Of a stretch of 64,000 bases of DNA, positions 28,799 to 38,776 are shown one piece after another. The first letter of the stretch is position 1, and every line of letters begins with the position of its first letter. Both the position numbers and the translations under genes were made by a program. The notes below the pieces were generated by a model, which was not told the DNA's origin, did not search any database, and saw nothing but the letters and a program-made list of their open reading frames with translations. The DNA is from Methanolobus psychrophilus R15 (GTDB taxonomy: Archaea; Halobacteriota; Methanosarcinia; Methanosarcinales; Methanosarcinaceae), in contig CP003083.1 in assembly GCA_000306725.1 (NCBI GenBank), forward strand, positions 806,001 through 870,000, read 5' to 3'.

Positions 28799-29795
28799 GG
28801 AAAGTGAAGATCACCCAGGCGATCATTGTCATGATAACAGAGTGCTTCAGTCCCTGAGTGACAGCCCCTTCGCCCATCTGACCTGCAACAAGCCCGCTCA
28901 TGAATCCCTGAATAACTGCCGCATGCATCATTATTCTCGCATACTGAGCCGGGTCGAATGCACCAATGAACCCTGAACCAGCTCCTGAGGCCTGGGCGGC
29001 TTTACCCGCTTCTGCCATGGTCGGGACGAATGTTGACGTAAGCATCGCTATAACAAAAATGAAAACAAAGAAAGACATGTAGCTGATAACTACATATACC
29101 ATCATGTTTCCCCGCCTTTCGCGCTCAAGCACTTTTACTTCCCGGGCATCACGGGCAGCTGCTTCCAGCACGGAGGATACACGCCCTCCTGCCCTGCTTG
29201 CCTGGTTGATGAGAGACACAGACCTTACGATTACGGGAGTAGGCACTCTTTTTGAAAAGTTAATCAGTGTCTGCTCAAAGGATATGCCCCAGGACATAGA
29301 TCTATCCATCTGCTGAACTTCTTTTGTTAGAGTCCCGTATTCACCTTTTGCAACTGTGCTCACAGATTTTGAAAGAGTGAGGCCTGCCCTGCTCAGCTCA
29401 GAGAGATCCCTGAGGAAAGTTGGCAGGTACTCTTCTACTTTGTCTATATTCGTGAACTTTTTATGAAATGCAATAGCTGGAGGAGTGATAGTAATCAGGA
29501 CCGTAAAGATAATGACATCATCTATAAGCGGAGTACCCCAGGCCATTCTCATTCCCAGAGCAAACACTAGCAAAGCCATTGGCAAGCTGATAGCGAGTGT
29601 GTATTCCGGATGTGCACTGAAAGTTTCGCCGGGTCTTTTCAAAAAGTCCTTGATAGCTAAATTCTTTTTCGCATCCTCCATCCGGGAGTTGATCAGGCCA
29701 TCTTCCAGTCTGCACAGTTCTTCCTCGCTAAGGGACTTGAAGGAGGCAAACTCTTCCTCGATCAGATTTGTCTTGATCATATCCTTAATCTTCAT
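28791..29795 (-). CDS. Type II secretion system F/TadC-like membrane protein
   Basis: 334 aa. Inner-membrane platform protein of archaeal type IV pilus or Tad-like machines. A cytoplasmic N-terminal part with [18 protein letters not shown] is followed by hydrophobic segments near 85-130. The T2SSF core has an [20 protein letters not shown] helix pair and [19 protein letters not shown], and C-terminal transmembrane segments end the protein. GGAGG precedes the ATG, which lies two nt after the upstream TadB-like gene. Last gene of the four-gene pilus cluster. Confidence 0.85.
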   Translation of the reverse strand: MKIKDMIKTNLIEEEFASFKSLSEEELCRLEDGLINSRMEDAKKNLAIKDFLKRPGETFSAHPEYTLAISLPMALLVFALGMRMAWGTPLIDDVIIFTVLITITPPAIAFHKKFTNIDKVEEYLPTFLRDLSELSRAGLTLSKSVSTVAKGEYGTLTKEVQQMDRSMSWGISFEQTLINFSKRVPTPVIVRSVSLINQASRAGGRVSSVLEAAARDAREVKVLERERRGNMMVYVVISYMSFFVFIFVIAMLTSTFVPTMAEAGKAAQASGAGSGFIGAFDPAQYARIMMHAAVIQGFMSGLVAGQMGEGAVTQGLKHSVIMTMIAWVIFTFLI

Positions 29796-29796
29796 A

Positions 29797-30720
29797 TTAT
29801 GCCTCCGGGGTCAAAGTACTTATTAAAATGACATACATGATGCTGCCTATCGGAATCAGCGCATAGATGATCAGATAAAGGAATATCATCTGTGCACTCC
29901 CCATGATAGACATGATAGACATCACAACTATCAGGAAAAGTGGGCCTGCCACAAAAGCAGTTACATAAGTTTCTCCCAGAAGCCCTAGGGTTTCCAGAAA
30001 TTCTTTCTGGTTCTGCCTGTTTTCCTGAATGTACTGGTCTGCTTTTACCTGGAAATAAGTCTCAACATGTCCACCAGAAGTCACAACCGTTATTGCCCCT
30101 TGCAGAAAATCCTGCAGCATTAATGAAGGCGTCGTTGCCGATAGGTTTTTCATAGCTGTGACAAGGTCATCACCAAGTATTTCAAGATCACGAACAAGAT
30201 ACCTGAATTCTACAGACACCTGGCCATAGATACTGTTATTAGCAAGGGACCTGAAAAGGTCGACAGGAAGGACACCTGCACCTGACATTGCTGACATGTA
30301 GTTCACAGCATAGGGCAGAAGAGTATCAATGTTCCTCTTTCGGTCGCCAGCCATTATTGCAGGGTATAGCAGAAATGTCTTGTAAACTGCAAGGAAAACT
30401 ATGCCCACTACAAATATACTGGCAAACAAAGCAACTACAATAGATTTATACGCCAGATAAGGAGCTGTCCAGGCCGGGAACATTAATCTTGTGGCTCTTA
30501 TTTCAGGCACTCCTAAAATCATAACGATTGCACTAAAGCCAGCAAGAGCAACAACAGAGCAGATAATGGAACTTAGCAGCGCACCGGAAAGATAGGTATC
30601 ATAAGCCAGGTCCATCCTGTTCTTCATCAGGCTATATCGAAGACCAAAGTAGTCCATCCTTTTTTTTGCATAGTACTTGCCAAAGATGTTGAATGCAAAT
30701 GTGAAATATAGGTTAGACAT
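29797..30720 (-). CDS. Type II secretion system F/TadB-like membrane protein
   Basis: 307 aa. A second T2SSF-type platform protein, paralogous to the next gene. Transmembrane segments lie near 50-75, 95-130, and at the C-terminus (about 250-300). The soluble core contains LPYAVNYMSAMSGAGVLPVD, LVRDLEILGDDLVTAMKNL and DFLQGAITVVTSGGHVE. Its ATG overlaps the stop codon region of the ATPase gene by 8 nt. The pairing of two F-type proteins after one ATPase is the tadA-tadB-tadC order. Confidence 0.85.
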   Translation of the reverse strand: MSNLYFTFAFNIFGKYYAKKRMDYFGLRYSLMKNRMDLAYDTYLSGALLSSIICSVVALAGFSAIVMILGVPEIRATRLMFPAWTAPYLAYKSIVVALFASIFVVGIVFLAVYKTFLLYPAIMAGDRKRNIDTLLPYAVNYMSAMSGAGVLPVDLFRSLANNSIYGQVSVEFRYLVRDLEILGDDLVTAMKNLSATTPSLMLQDFLQGAITVVTSGGHVETYFQVKADQYIQENRQNQKEFLETLGLLGETYVTAFVAGPLFLIVVMSIMSIMGSAQMIFLYLIIYALIPIGSIMYVILISTLTPEA

Positions 30721-32785
30721 ACATATCCTGCCTCACCATTTTCATTACTGTTTCCGGTTCGCGGTTGTATGCAACCACTACCTTGGCAAAGTCCCTGAAG
30801 TGAGACACTTTCTTCTCTCTGGTCCACTCAAGGATCTCCTGACGACGCTTTAACTCGTCACGTACCCGTTCCTCGGTCCAGCCCCTGTTCTCCATCACAC
30901 TCTCAATCACATAGGATCTGCCTGAATACTGGAACATATCTCTTGCCGCATCCCATGAGAATACGTCATTTGTCAGCAGTTCACCTGTACGCGGATCAAC
31001 ACCCACTACCTCGGTAAGCGTCTTGCACCTCCTGACACGCTTGTCGCCAACCTTGACCTGCACCTGGATAGCTATAAGGTCAAGAGCCTGGATCATTATC
31101 CTGGGGACATTGATGGGAGGGTTTTCCAGCCTGTGGATGGCCGAAGCAACAGAGTCAGCATGCATCGTTGAGAAGGTAGTGTGACCTGTGGACATTGCCT
31201 GGAAGAGCGTCAGTGCCTCTGCTCCGCGCACCTCACCCACAATTATATATTCTGGTCTCTGCCTCAGGGATGCCCTGAGAAGCTCATACATCTCGATAGA
31301 GCCTTTGTCTCCGCTTCCGAATGACTGCCTTGTGACACCCGGTATCCAGTTGGGGTGAGAGAGGTTGAGTTCCCTTGTGTCTTCTATGGACACTATTTTC
31401 ATCTCAGGCTGGATGAAAAGGGAGACAGCGTTCATTGCAGTCGTTTTCCCTGAAGCCGTACCGCCTGCAAATACAAGGCTCTTGCTGGAATCCACTGCCA
31501 GCCAAAGATAAGCCAGCATGGCTGTGGAAAATGTATGGTAATCTATCAGGTTTGCCGGTGTTATGGGGTTATCCTTGAACCTCCGGATGGTGAATGTGCT
31601 GCCACGGGTCGTGATTTCACGCCCAAGTGTGAGCTGTATACGGGAGCCATCCGGCATTGTTGCATCCAGAAGCGGATTTGCTATGGAAACATGCCTTCCG
31701 CAAATCTGGGCTATTTTGATGGCAAAGGAATCTACCTCTTCATCACCTGCAAATTCTACACTGGTAGGAATGGAATTATAGACTTTATGATAAACATAGA
31801 TAGGAGTGTTTGGTCCGTCGCATGATATATCTTCAAGATTGGGATCTCTCATAAACGGATCGATCTCACCGTAACCTACGAAGTTACGGACAATATAGTA
31901 CATTATCTTTTCACGCTTCTTTGGAGAGATATCGATCTGGTACTCCTGGAGATAGGCCATTACTTTATCCCGCAGGAAGAACTCTGCGTTCTTTCGGGAC
32001 ACCTCTTTGAGATTGATATCAAGCGTTTCAATGAATTTCGTCTTAATGGCATCCAGCAACTCCTGTTCCTTCTGGGAAAGCTTTGGTTCCATAGCCTGAT
32101 ACTGGAATTCGTGTGATTCCGGGTTGTAGGCTATCCTTATGTACGCATAAGGTGCATTTACACCGTACAGTTCCACTTCCTTAAAGGGACTGTCTTGAGG
32201 GATAGTAAAATCAACTATGGGCCCATGTGCTATCATGTCATATGGATCGGTATTGATCTTCTTCCTTGCGAAAAGCTTGTTCACACGATCTTTAAGGCTT
32301 TCCTGATCATCATCGTCTTCAGAATAATCATCTTCTGTTACAGGTATCTCAAATATCTCTTTTAGGATCAGGCTCCAGTAAGTCTCTCTTTCTTCGGGGA
32401 TGTCTTCTACATAGCGTATATCTTCAAAGGACACATCGATCTTGCCCTTTAACTCTGCGATGCTTACAGTCTCATCTGCAGGCAGTATAAGGTTTGCAAG
32501 CTCATCTACAAAAGAGTCTTCATTAATACGAGGTAGCAGCTCACTTGTATTATCATCAGCCAGATCTTCACTATTTATCTGTTTTCCCATTACATCTCGG
32601 TTTTGCATTCCAGAAGTGCCACCTCTTAAAGCTGATAGCCTGGAACCGATAGATGTTTTCGCATACTGCGGTTTACGCCCCTCAGTGTCTGGAACTGAAC
32701 GCACGCTCCCAACATCCAGGCCATCGTCAAGAAACACCAGAGCAGTCTCTTTACCCTGTTTATCTTTATCTGAGTGATGATCCAT
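30713..32785 (-). CDS. Type II/IV secretion ATPase (TadA/FlaI-like)
   Basis: 690 aa. A hexameric motor ATPase for pilus assembly or secretion. A charged N-terminal extension of about 200 residues is unlike known short forms. The core has a two-part N-domain (YYIVRNFVGYGEIDPFMRDP), Walker A GGTASGKTT near residue 440, an Asp box (IEDTRELNL), Walker B IIVGEVRGAEAL, and a His box (STGHTTFSTMHADS). The ATG at 32785 was chosen because AGGAG precedes it and it clears the upstream gene's stop. It is coupled to the TadB-like gene by overlap. Confidence 0.9.
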   Translation of the reverse strand: MDHHSDKDKQGKETALVFLDDGLDVGSVRSVPDTEGRKPQYAKTSIGSRLSALRGGTSGMQNRDVMGKQINSEDLADDNTSELLPRINEDSFVDELANLILPADETVSIAELKGKIDVSFEDIRYVEDIPEERETYWSLILKEIFEIPVTEDDYSEDDDDQESLKDRVNKLFARKKINTDPYDMIAHGPIVDFTIPQDSPFKEVELYGVNAPYAYIRIAYNPESHEFQYQAMEPKLSQKEQELLDAIKTKFIETLDINLKEVSRKNAEFFLRDKVMAYLQEYQIDISPKKREKIMYYIVRNFVGYGEIDPFMRDPNLEDISCDGPNTPIYVYHKVYNSIPTSVEFAGDEEVDSFAIKIAQICGRHVSIANPLLDATMPDGSRIQLTLGREITTRGSTFTIRRFKDNPITPANLIDYHTFSTAMLAYLWLAVDSSKSLVFAGGTASGKTTAMNAVSLFIQPEMKIVSIEDTRELNLSHPNWIPGVTRQSFGSGDKGSIEMYELLRASLRQRPEYIIVGEVRGAEALTLFQAMSTGHTTFSTMHADSVASAIHRLENPPINVPRIMIQALDLIAIQVQVKVGDKRVRRCKTLTEVVGVDPRTGELLTNDVFSWDAARDMFQYSGRSYVIESVMENRGWTEERVRDELKRRQEILEWTREKKVSHFRDFAKVVVAYNREPETVMKMVRQDMYV

Positions 32786-32808
32786 TTTTACCAGCTCCTG
32801 TAAACAGA

Positions 32809-33606
32809 TCACTCGCTCTTGTTCTTAGAGAAGGAGAGTTTCTTGCCCTTCTTTGCCCCTTTCCTATCCTCTACGAAAGTCTCAACTGCAGGGATCTTTA
32901 TTCCTGCAACGGATGCAGAAAGGCGATTGAACCCTACCGAAACCGGAGATCCAGGGTATTTGACCACAACAGGAGATTTAAAAGCCATTGAGTTCTTGAC
33001 ATTGGCATCTTCCGGCAGGTTCTCAAGTACTTTAATATCAAGGGTACTTTCTATCCGATCTGCACTGAGCTCGTTGGAGGTTACCCCGGTCCTGTTCAGG
33101 AACAGTCCAAGGAATTGTTTGTCCAAGGACGTCGCAACAGCCTTTATTTTCATAGCACCTGCAAGGGAAGCAACATCCGGATTCAAGACCTGTATCACCT
33201 CATCAGCCAGGGAGATCGCAGAAATGGAATTCTTTGTGATGCCTGTAGGAGAGTCCACAATTATAAAGTCATAATTCTCCCGGAGACTTTCAATGACATC
33301 AGCCAGCTTATCAGGATCCGTGTTCATAAAGCTCTGCAAAGAAATGCTGCCGGGTATGACTTTCATGTTGTTTGGACCGTCATAGATTGCCTCTTTGATG
33401 TCTGCATTACCTGCGAGAACATCATGCAATGTGGCTTTGGAGGTTTCAATACCCAACATTAACCCAATGGTAGGCATCCCTATATCTGCATCAATGAGAA
33501 GCGTATTCTTGGCAAAACCTGCAATTGCAGCCCCAATGTTTATCGCGACAGTGGTTGAACCGGTACCACCTTTTCCGGAAATAGTTGTGTATATCTTTGC
33601 AGTCAT
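32809..33606 (-). CDS. MinD/ParA-family ATPase, TadZ-like, with altered P-loop
   Basis: 265 aa. SIMIBI-class ATPase of the MinD type: a deviant Walker A at residues 10-19 (SGKGGTGSTT), LIDADIGMPTIGLMLGIE as Walker A', and IIVDSPTGITKNS as Walker B. The signature Lys12 is present but the usual P-loop lysine, position 17, is Ser. Its place directly ahead of tadA-tadB-tadC-like genes matches TadZ, which positions the pilus machine at the cell pole in bacteria. GGGGTG precedes the ATG. The last 20 residues are Lys-rich. Confidence 0.85.
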   Translation of the reverse strand: MTAKIYTTISGKGGTGSTTVAINIGAAIAGFAKNTLLIDADIGMPTIGLMLGIETSKATLHDVLAGNADIKEAIYDGPNNMKVIPGSISLQSFMNTDPDKLADVIESLRENYDFIIVDSPTGITKNSISAISLADEVIQVLNPDVASLAGAMKIKAVATSLDKQFLGLFLNRTGVTSNELSADRIESTLDIKVLENLPEDANVKNSMAFKSPVVVKYPGSPVSVGFNRLSASVAGIKIPAVETFVEDRKGAKKGKKLSFSKNKSE

Positions 33607-33788
33607 CGAACACCCCTTGAAGAGATTGATATTGTATCCTATATGTACTGGCTGAGTAAGCCATATATTATAATACTAAATATATTTATTAAAATAAGGT
33701 AGTGTAAATATAAAAAGATATCCATAATAACTCCCGGTCACTTTCAGCAAACCAAGCAATAAATACTATAATATCAACAGGAAGGATC

Positions 33789-34310
33789 ATGGAAGAAAAG
33801 AATGAAAGGAACGTAAAGCTGTTCATTTACCATGCAAGTCAGTGTGATCCGAAAAAATGCACGGGAAAGAAAATGGCGCGCTTTGAGCTTGCCCGGCTTT
33901 TCGACCAGGTGAACAGGATACCCCGCGAGTCCATCCTCTTGGACCCGATGGCAGAGAAGGCGCTCTCACCGCAAGACAGTAACAGGAAAGGTATCACTGT
34001 CCTTGATTGTTCATGGGAGCATGTAGAGGAAGTATTCCCCCAGCTTGTCAGGCTCAAGCTTCAGCATCGTGCGCTGCCTTACCTTGTCGCAGGCAATCCG
34101 GTGAACTTTGGCAGGCCGTTCAAACTCACATCAGCGGAAGCCTTCGCCGCCGCCCTGTACATCCTGGGCCACAAAGAGCAGGCACATTCAATAATGAACA
34201 AATTCAACTGGGGACATACTTTCCTGGAGCTTAATTACGAGCCTCTCGAGGAGTACTCCACAGCAAAGGACAGTAAAGAGATATTGAGGATACAGAGCGA
34301 ATATATTTGA
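33789..34310 (+). CDS. tsr3: Tsr3-like rRNA aminocarboxypropyltransferase (DUF367)
   Basis: 173 aa. Tsr3 transfers the aminocarboxypropyl group of S-adenosylmethionine to a hypermodified small-subunit rRNA uridine. The family is recognised by [20 protein letters not shown] near the start, [31 protein letters not shown] and [22 protein letters not shown] lies before the ATG. The gene is divergent from the pilus cluster and lies 24 nt before the LOG-like gene. Confidence 0.92.
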   Translation: MEEKNERNVKLFIYHASQCDPKKCTGKKMARFELARLFDQVNRIPRESILLDPMAEKALSPQDSNRKGITVLDCSWEHVEEVFPQLVRLKLQHRALPYLVAGNPVNFGRPFKLTSAEAFAAALYILGHKEQAHSIMNKFNWGHTFLELNYEPLEEYSTAKDSKEILRIQSEYI

Positions 34311-34334
34311 TACAGATATTACAAAGGTGTCCGG

Positions 34335-34790
34335 ATGAAGATGCAGATTGGAGTAATAGGTGCCGGTACATGCGAGGAGAGTATCGAGAAGATGGCCGAG
34401 GAAGTGGGACGGGAAATAGCAAAGAGAGGGGCCATCCTTATATGCGGAGGCCGCAGCGGTGTTATGGAAGCCTCAGCCAGAGGAGCGAAAATGGAAGCTG
34501 GCACTACATTGGGAATTCTTCCCGGAGATTGCCGTCAGGATGCAAATAAGCATATAGATATTGCTGTCCTTAGTAACATGGGACACGCCAGGAATGCTAT
34601 TATCGCGCAATCATGCGATGCATTGATAGCTATTGGGGGTGAATACGGCACGCTTTCTGAGATCGCACTTTCCCTGAAAATGGGAAAAAAGGTTGTCACC
34701 CTTGGATCAAAATGGGAGATAGAGGGAACTATAAAGGCCAGCAATCCTGTGGGGGCTGTTGAACTGGCAATGAGTGATCTGCGATCTTGA
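34335..34790 (+). CDS. TIGR00725/LOG-like nucleotide-binding protein
   Basis: 151 aa. A small Rossmann-fold protein of the LOG/putative lysine decarboxylase-like group: IGVIGAGTCEESI at the N-terminus, LICGGRSGVMEASARGA, GILPGD and the IAIGGEYGTLSEIALSL region with the GGxGTxxE motif typical of LOG phosphoribohydrolases. The exact substrate in archaea is unknown. GGTGT lies before the ATG, and the gene is probably cotranscribed with tsr3. Confidence 0.85.
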   Translation: MKMQIGVIGAGTCEESIEKMAEEVGREIAKRGAILICGGRSGVMEASARGAKMEAGTTLGILPGDCRQDANKHIDIAVLSNMGHARNAIIAQSCDALIAIGGEYGTLSEIALSLKMGKKVVTLGSKWEIEGTIKASNPVGAVELAMSDLRS

Positions 34791-34846
34791 AACCAGTTCT
34801 TTGCCCGGATAGTATTTTATTGTCCCTTTCTTCCATCGTTCTTGTA

Positions 34847-35620
34847 TCACAACTCTATGACTATCCCCAGTGGGCAGTGATCCGATCCCGGAACATCAGG
34901 CATGATGAACGAGTCAAGGATGTTTTCCATGGCATTCTCACTTACATAGAAGTAGTCTATTCTCCATCCCACGTTGCGAGTCCTTGCTCCTGACCTCATG
35001 CTCCACCACGTATATTGCCCTGGCTCCGGATGCAGGGACCTGAATGTATCAACGTATCCTTGTGAGAGGAACCTGTCTATCCACGCCCTCTCCTCCGGGA
35101 GAAAACCTGATATAGTCTCGTTCTCTTTCGGACGCGCCAAATCTATCTCCCGGTGGGCGGTGTTCACGTCACCACAGATAATAAGCTTCCTTCCCTGCTT
35201 TTTCAGTTCCAGGGCATATTCCAGAAAAGCATCGTAGAACTCCATTTTGTAGGCCAGCCTTTCAGGAGAGGCTTTGCCATTGGGGAAATAAATATTTAAC
35301 AGTATGAAATCGCCATAGTCTGCGATAAGGATCCGTCCTTCGCTGTCAAATTTTGGGATTCCGAAGCCGCATTTTATGCTTAAGGGCTCTTTTTTAGTGT
35401 AGAGTGCCACACCACTGTACCCTTTTTTTTCAGCCGAGGAGAAATAGCTACGATAACCGTTCACTTCAGTAAGATCCGAACCCAGCTGTTCTTTTTGTGC
35501 CTTTGTCTCCTGGATGCAGAGGATATCAGGCTGCTCTTTTTGCAGCCACTCCAGGAAACCTTTTTTTTGAACAGACCTTATTCCATTGACATTCCATGAG
35601 ATAATCCGTATTTTTTCCAT
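34847..35620 (-). CDS. xth: Exodeoxyribonuclease III / AP endonuclease
   Basis: 257 aa. Endonuclease/exonuclease/phosphatase-fold enzyme that cleaves abasic sites and trims 3' ends in base-excision repair. Catalytic segments: [19 protein letters not shown] with the metal-binding Glu, [39 protein letters not shown], and the final GSDHCPLGI with the catalytic Asp-His. The ATG at 35620 gives the usual [11 protein letters not shown] start. In-frame TTG (35638) and ATG (35632) are alternatives. A TATA-like GATTATAATAGAG about 32 nt upstream suggests a very short leader. Confidence 0.94.
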   Translation of the reverse strand: MEKIRIISWNVNGIRSVQKKGFLEWLQKEQPDILCIQETKAQKEQLGSDLTEVNGYRSYFSSAEKKGYSGVALYTKKEPLSIKCGFGIPKFDSEGRILIADYGDFILLNIYFPNGKASPERLAYKMEFYDAFLEYALELKKQGRKLIICGDVNTAHREIDLARPKENETISGFLPEERAWIDRFLSQGYVDTFRSLHPEPGQYTWWSMRSGARTRNVGWRIDYFYVSENAMENILDSFIMPDVPGSDHCPLGIVIEL

Positions 35621-35886
35621 AGCATGACCCATGTACAAATAAACTTACTCTATTATAATCCTCCCCAGCCCAGCTGATCAGAACATATATATTTCAGACA
35701 GAATCTGCATTATCTATATAGGTAAACCTCATATATTTGCTGTGCAGAATACGCCCATGCATGATGCTGTATTTGGCTTGCATCGATGAATCACCCGGAT
35801 AAGTGTCAGCATCGGTGTCCTTCAAAGCAATTTACAAAGAGCCCTGATAGGTAATCTGGAAGTCACCAGAAAGAGGATACAAATAA

Positions 35887-38142
35887 ATGGCCACAGCTGG
35901 AACTCAGGAAAGATTGGGACGTGGCCTGGGCTTTTTCTCGACTTTTGCCATCGGCACCGGTACTATGATCGGGGCGGGAATATTCATCCTCCCGGGCATT
36001 GCCATGGCAAACGCAGGTCCTGGGGCAATACTTTCTTTCTTGCTTGGAGGCATCATTTCTATAGCCACAGCCATCAGTATGGCAGAGCTGGCAACAGGAA
36101 TGCCTTCTGCCGGTGGAAGCTACTATTATATCAGCCGCACAATGGGAGCGGTACTTGGTGCAGTGATAGGTCTTGGCTCCTGGCTGGCACTGATATTCAA
36201 AGGTTCATTTGCCCTTATAGGGCTGGCCGAGTATTTCCAGCTCTTCTATCATCTGCCCCTCTATCTCATTGCAGTTGCTGCCGGAATCATTCTCCTTGTG
36301 ATAAACTACCGTGGTGCTAAAAGCAGTGGCTCGCTTCAGAATATTACTGTGGCACTTCTAATCGTTATCCTCCTGGCGTTCATATCAGAAGTGGCATTGT
36401 TCATAGAGCCTGGCAACTTCACACCTGTCCTGCCTTACGGACCGGCATCCGTCCTGACCACTACAGGTATGATCTTCATATCCTACTTGGGACTTGCAGA
36501 GCTTTCCGCAGTCTCCGAGGAGGTCAAGAATCCATCAAGGAACCTGCCTCTTGCCTTTATTGCCTCGGCGGTGGCAGTGACGCTGTTCTACGTTGGCATA
36601 ATGGCAGTGGTTGTAGGAATCTCGGCTCCCGGCACGGCCGCATCCACAGTCACCCCTCTTGCAGACATCGCCGGAATGCTTGCCGGGGATGCAGGTAGGA
36701 TTATCATAGTATTTGGTGCGCTCATCGCCACGCTCTCCACAGCCAACGGAGCCATATTGTCATCTTCCAGGTTTCCCTTTGCCATGAGCAGGGATGCACT
36801 GATGCCAAAATGGTTCATAACAATCCATAAGAAGTTTGAGACCCCTTCCAATGCCATACTGGTGACTGGGCTGATCATGATCCTGCTATTGTTCCTCTTC
36901 GACATACAGCAACTTGCAAGACTGGGAGGGGCTTTCAATATACTTATCTTCGTCCTGCTGAACGTGGCCGTAATAATCCTCAGGAAGCGGACCCTTCCCG
37001 GCTATGAGCCTACCTTCAGGGATCCGTTCTTCCCACTGACCCAGATAATAGGGATAGGAGGAAGCCTTATACTGCTGCCGCTTCTGGGAGTACTGCCTTT
37101 GTTCTTTGCGCTTGTCATGGTGTTTGCCGGAGTAGGCTGGTTCAGGTATTATGGAAGGGGCAAAGCCACACCTAAATACACCCTGTTCGACCTGCTTGAG
37201 AACACAGTTGAAAGAGCGAATGTAAAACCCGGGTCAGTAGTCAAGGTATTGGTGCCTATCTCCAATCCCAGGCATGAGCGCGACCTCCTTAAACTGGCAG
37301 ACTATCTTGGTAGCGAGATCATCGGACTTCACGTTATCAAGGTTCCGGACCAGACGAGCCTGCAGGTAGCCAGGGAAGCATTTCGCGACAGGCATACGGC
37401 AATGGATTTCAGTTTCAAGAGGGAATTTGACAGGTATCCTGTGATCATTGGTCACAAAAGAGACTACATTGTTGCTTTTGACCATGACATAGCAAATTCG
37501 ATAAACGAACAGGCTGAGATAGAGAACGTTGATACTATTATCATGGGATGGCATGAAAGCAGATTCCAGTATTTCCTCGGGGAAGTGGCAAGTGATGTAC
37601 TTGCTTCCTCTAAAAAGCAGATCCTCCTCCTGAAAGGATACCTGCCGGACAGGATAAGCACGATACTTGTCGCATATAATGGCAAGGAGAACTCAGTGCA
37701 GGGCCTTCACATGGCCAGGAAGCTGGCTGCCAATACAGGGGCTCAGATAGTGATAATAACAGTCATCAGTCCCGATGAGGAACAGGACAGGAAGGAGGAG
37801 ATCACTGCAAAGATATCCGAACTGGCGGCGGAAGAGGACACGATACCTACTGAATGCAGAGTACTGGAAAGATACTCTGTAGAAGATGCCATACTGGAAG
37901 CAGCTGAAGGCAGCGATGTGACCATAATAGGCGATTCCAGCCAGAGGTTCAAGGTATCCCTGATAGGGACCATGTCCCAGAGGATTGCCAGGCATTCAAA
38001 AAAACCGGTCCTTATTGTAAAAAGACCAAGACCCATATCCAGGGAAAGCCTGAACTACTTTTTGAAAAAGGTCTTGCGCAAATGCAGGGCAGAACTGCAA
38101 AGGCGGAAATTGTACCGCAGCACGGAATCTTCCAGTCCATAG
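35887..38142 (+). CDS. APC-family amino acid permease fused to universal stress domains
   Basis: 751 aa. Residues about 15-430 form a 12-helix APC-type transporter, with GTMIGAGIFILPGIA in the first helix and GGSYYYISRTMG in helix 3. Residues about 450-735 are cytoplasmic and hold two Usp-like domains; the second ends in GTMSQRIARHSKKPVLIVK, typical of nucleotide-binding Usp proteins. The Usp part probably regulates transport according to energy state. This fusion is known in archaea and bacteria. The ATG at 35887 has only a weak upstream AGAGG. Confidence 0.92.
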   Translation: MATAGTQERLGRGLGFFSTFAIGTGTMIGAGIFILPGIAMANAGPGAILSFLLGGIISIATAISMAELATGMPSAGGSYYYISRTMGAVLGAVIGLGSWLALIFKGSFALIGLAEYFQLFYHLPLYLIAVAAGIILLVINYRGAKSSGSLQNITVALLIVILLAFISEVALFIEPGNFTPVLPYGPASVLTTTGMIFISYLGLAELSAVSEEVKNPSRNLPLAFIASAVAVTLFYVGIMAVVVGISAPGTAASTVTPLADIAGMLAGDAGRIIIVFGALIATLSTANGAILSSSRFPFAMSRDALMPKWFITIHKKFETPSNAILVTGLIMILLLFLFDIQQLARLGGAFNILIFVLLNVAVIILRKRTLPGYEPTFRDPFFPLTQIIGIGGSLILLPLLGVLPLFFALVMVFAGVGWFRYYGRGKATPKYTLFDLLENTVERANVKPGSVVKVLVPISNPRHERDLLKLADYLGSEIIGLHVIKVPDQTSLQVAREAFRDRHTAMDFSFKREFDRYPVIIGHKRDYIVAFDHDIANSINEQAEIENVDTIIMGWHESRFQYFLGEVASDVLASSKKQILLLKGYLPDRISTILVAYNGKENSVQGLHMARKLAANTGAQIVIITVISPDEEQDRKEEITAKISELAAEEDTIPTECRVLERYSVEDAILEAAEGSDVTIIGDSSQRFKVSLIGTMSQRIARHSKKPVLIVKRPRPISRESLNYFLKKVLRKCRAELQRRKLYRSTESSSP

Positions 38143-38295
38143 ATTCGCTGTGCTTAGAAATATAAAGTGGTCAGATCCGTATCCGGAAATGATAAAGTAT
38201 GCATCCTCAGCAATTGGCTTTGTCAGGTTTTACTATGCAATTTTCCCATGGTGAGTTTTACATATTAGTTACCAAGAAAAAGACTTAAATAATAA

Positions 38296-38314
38296 TGATT
38301 CCTATTTAGAATTA
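38296..38314. promoter_or_regulatory. Near-palindrome at the fur-prx promoter
   Basis: TGATTC and GAATTA (one mismatch from perfect) are separated by 7 bases, directly after a TATA-like CTTAAATAAT (38284-38293). The expected transcription start, about 38314, would be covered by a protein bound here. AT-rich palindromes of this size are typical for Fur/PerR repressors, so autoregulation by the adjacent gene is a reasonable guess. Confidence 0.4.
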
Positions 38315-38382
38315 GATATTAAAACGGATTTGCTAAAAGCAAACACAACCATAAAAGACTGAAATTGAAGGAATGATCACAG

Positions 38383-38775
38383 ACGAGTACAGAAGGCATC
38401 AAATACACAAATCAAAGGATAGAGATCCTGCAGTTCCTGAAGGAATTCGACGGGCATCCTACCGTAGAAGACGTGTACGAAGGCGTCAGGAAAAGGCTGA
38501 CCAGGATAAGTAAAGCCACTGTATACAGCAATCTAAGATTCCTGGCTGAAAAAGGCCTGATCAAAGAGGTGAACATCAAGGGAGTTTCCAGGTTTGAGGC
38601 AAATCTTGTACCGCACCACCACATCATCTGTATTGAATGTGGTAAGATATCTGATTACGAATCAGAAGAACTGACAGATTACTCGCTGAAGATAGCGAGT
38701 GATATAGAAGACTTTGAAGTAGAGACCACAGATACGAACTTTTACGGATTCTGTAAAGAATGTATGGAGGAATAA
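38383..38775 (+). CDS. Fur/PerR-family metalloregulator with non-standard start
   Basis: 130 aa if begun at ACG 38383. The N-terminal winged helix (IKYTNQRIEILQFLKEFDGH, then ISKATVYSNLRFLAEKGLI), the PHHHIICIECGKISD metal site and the C-terminal CKEC pair identify a Fur/PerR repressor. The conserved N-terminus lies upstream of the first conventional codon, a GTG at 38473, which would remove 30 residues. Either ACG is the start (GGAATGATC four bases before), or translation begins at the ATG of 38373 and shifts by +1 within about 15 nt, or one base is wrong. It ends one base before the peroxiredoxin ATG. Confidence 0.75.
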   Translation, partial: TSTEGIKYTNQRIEILQFLKEFDGHPTVEDVYEGVRKRLTRISKATVYSNLRFLAEKGLIKEVNIKGVSRFEANLVPHHHIICIECGKISDYESEELTDYSLKIASDIEDFEVETTDTNFYGFCKECMEE

Positions 38776-38776
38776 T

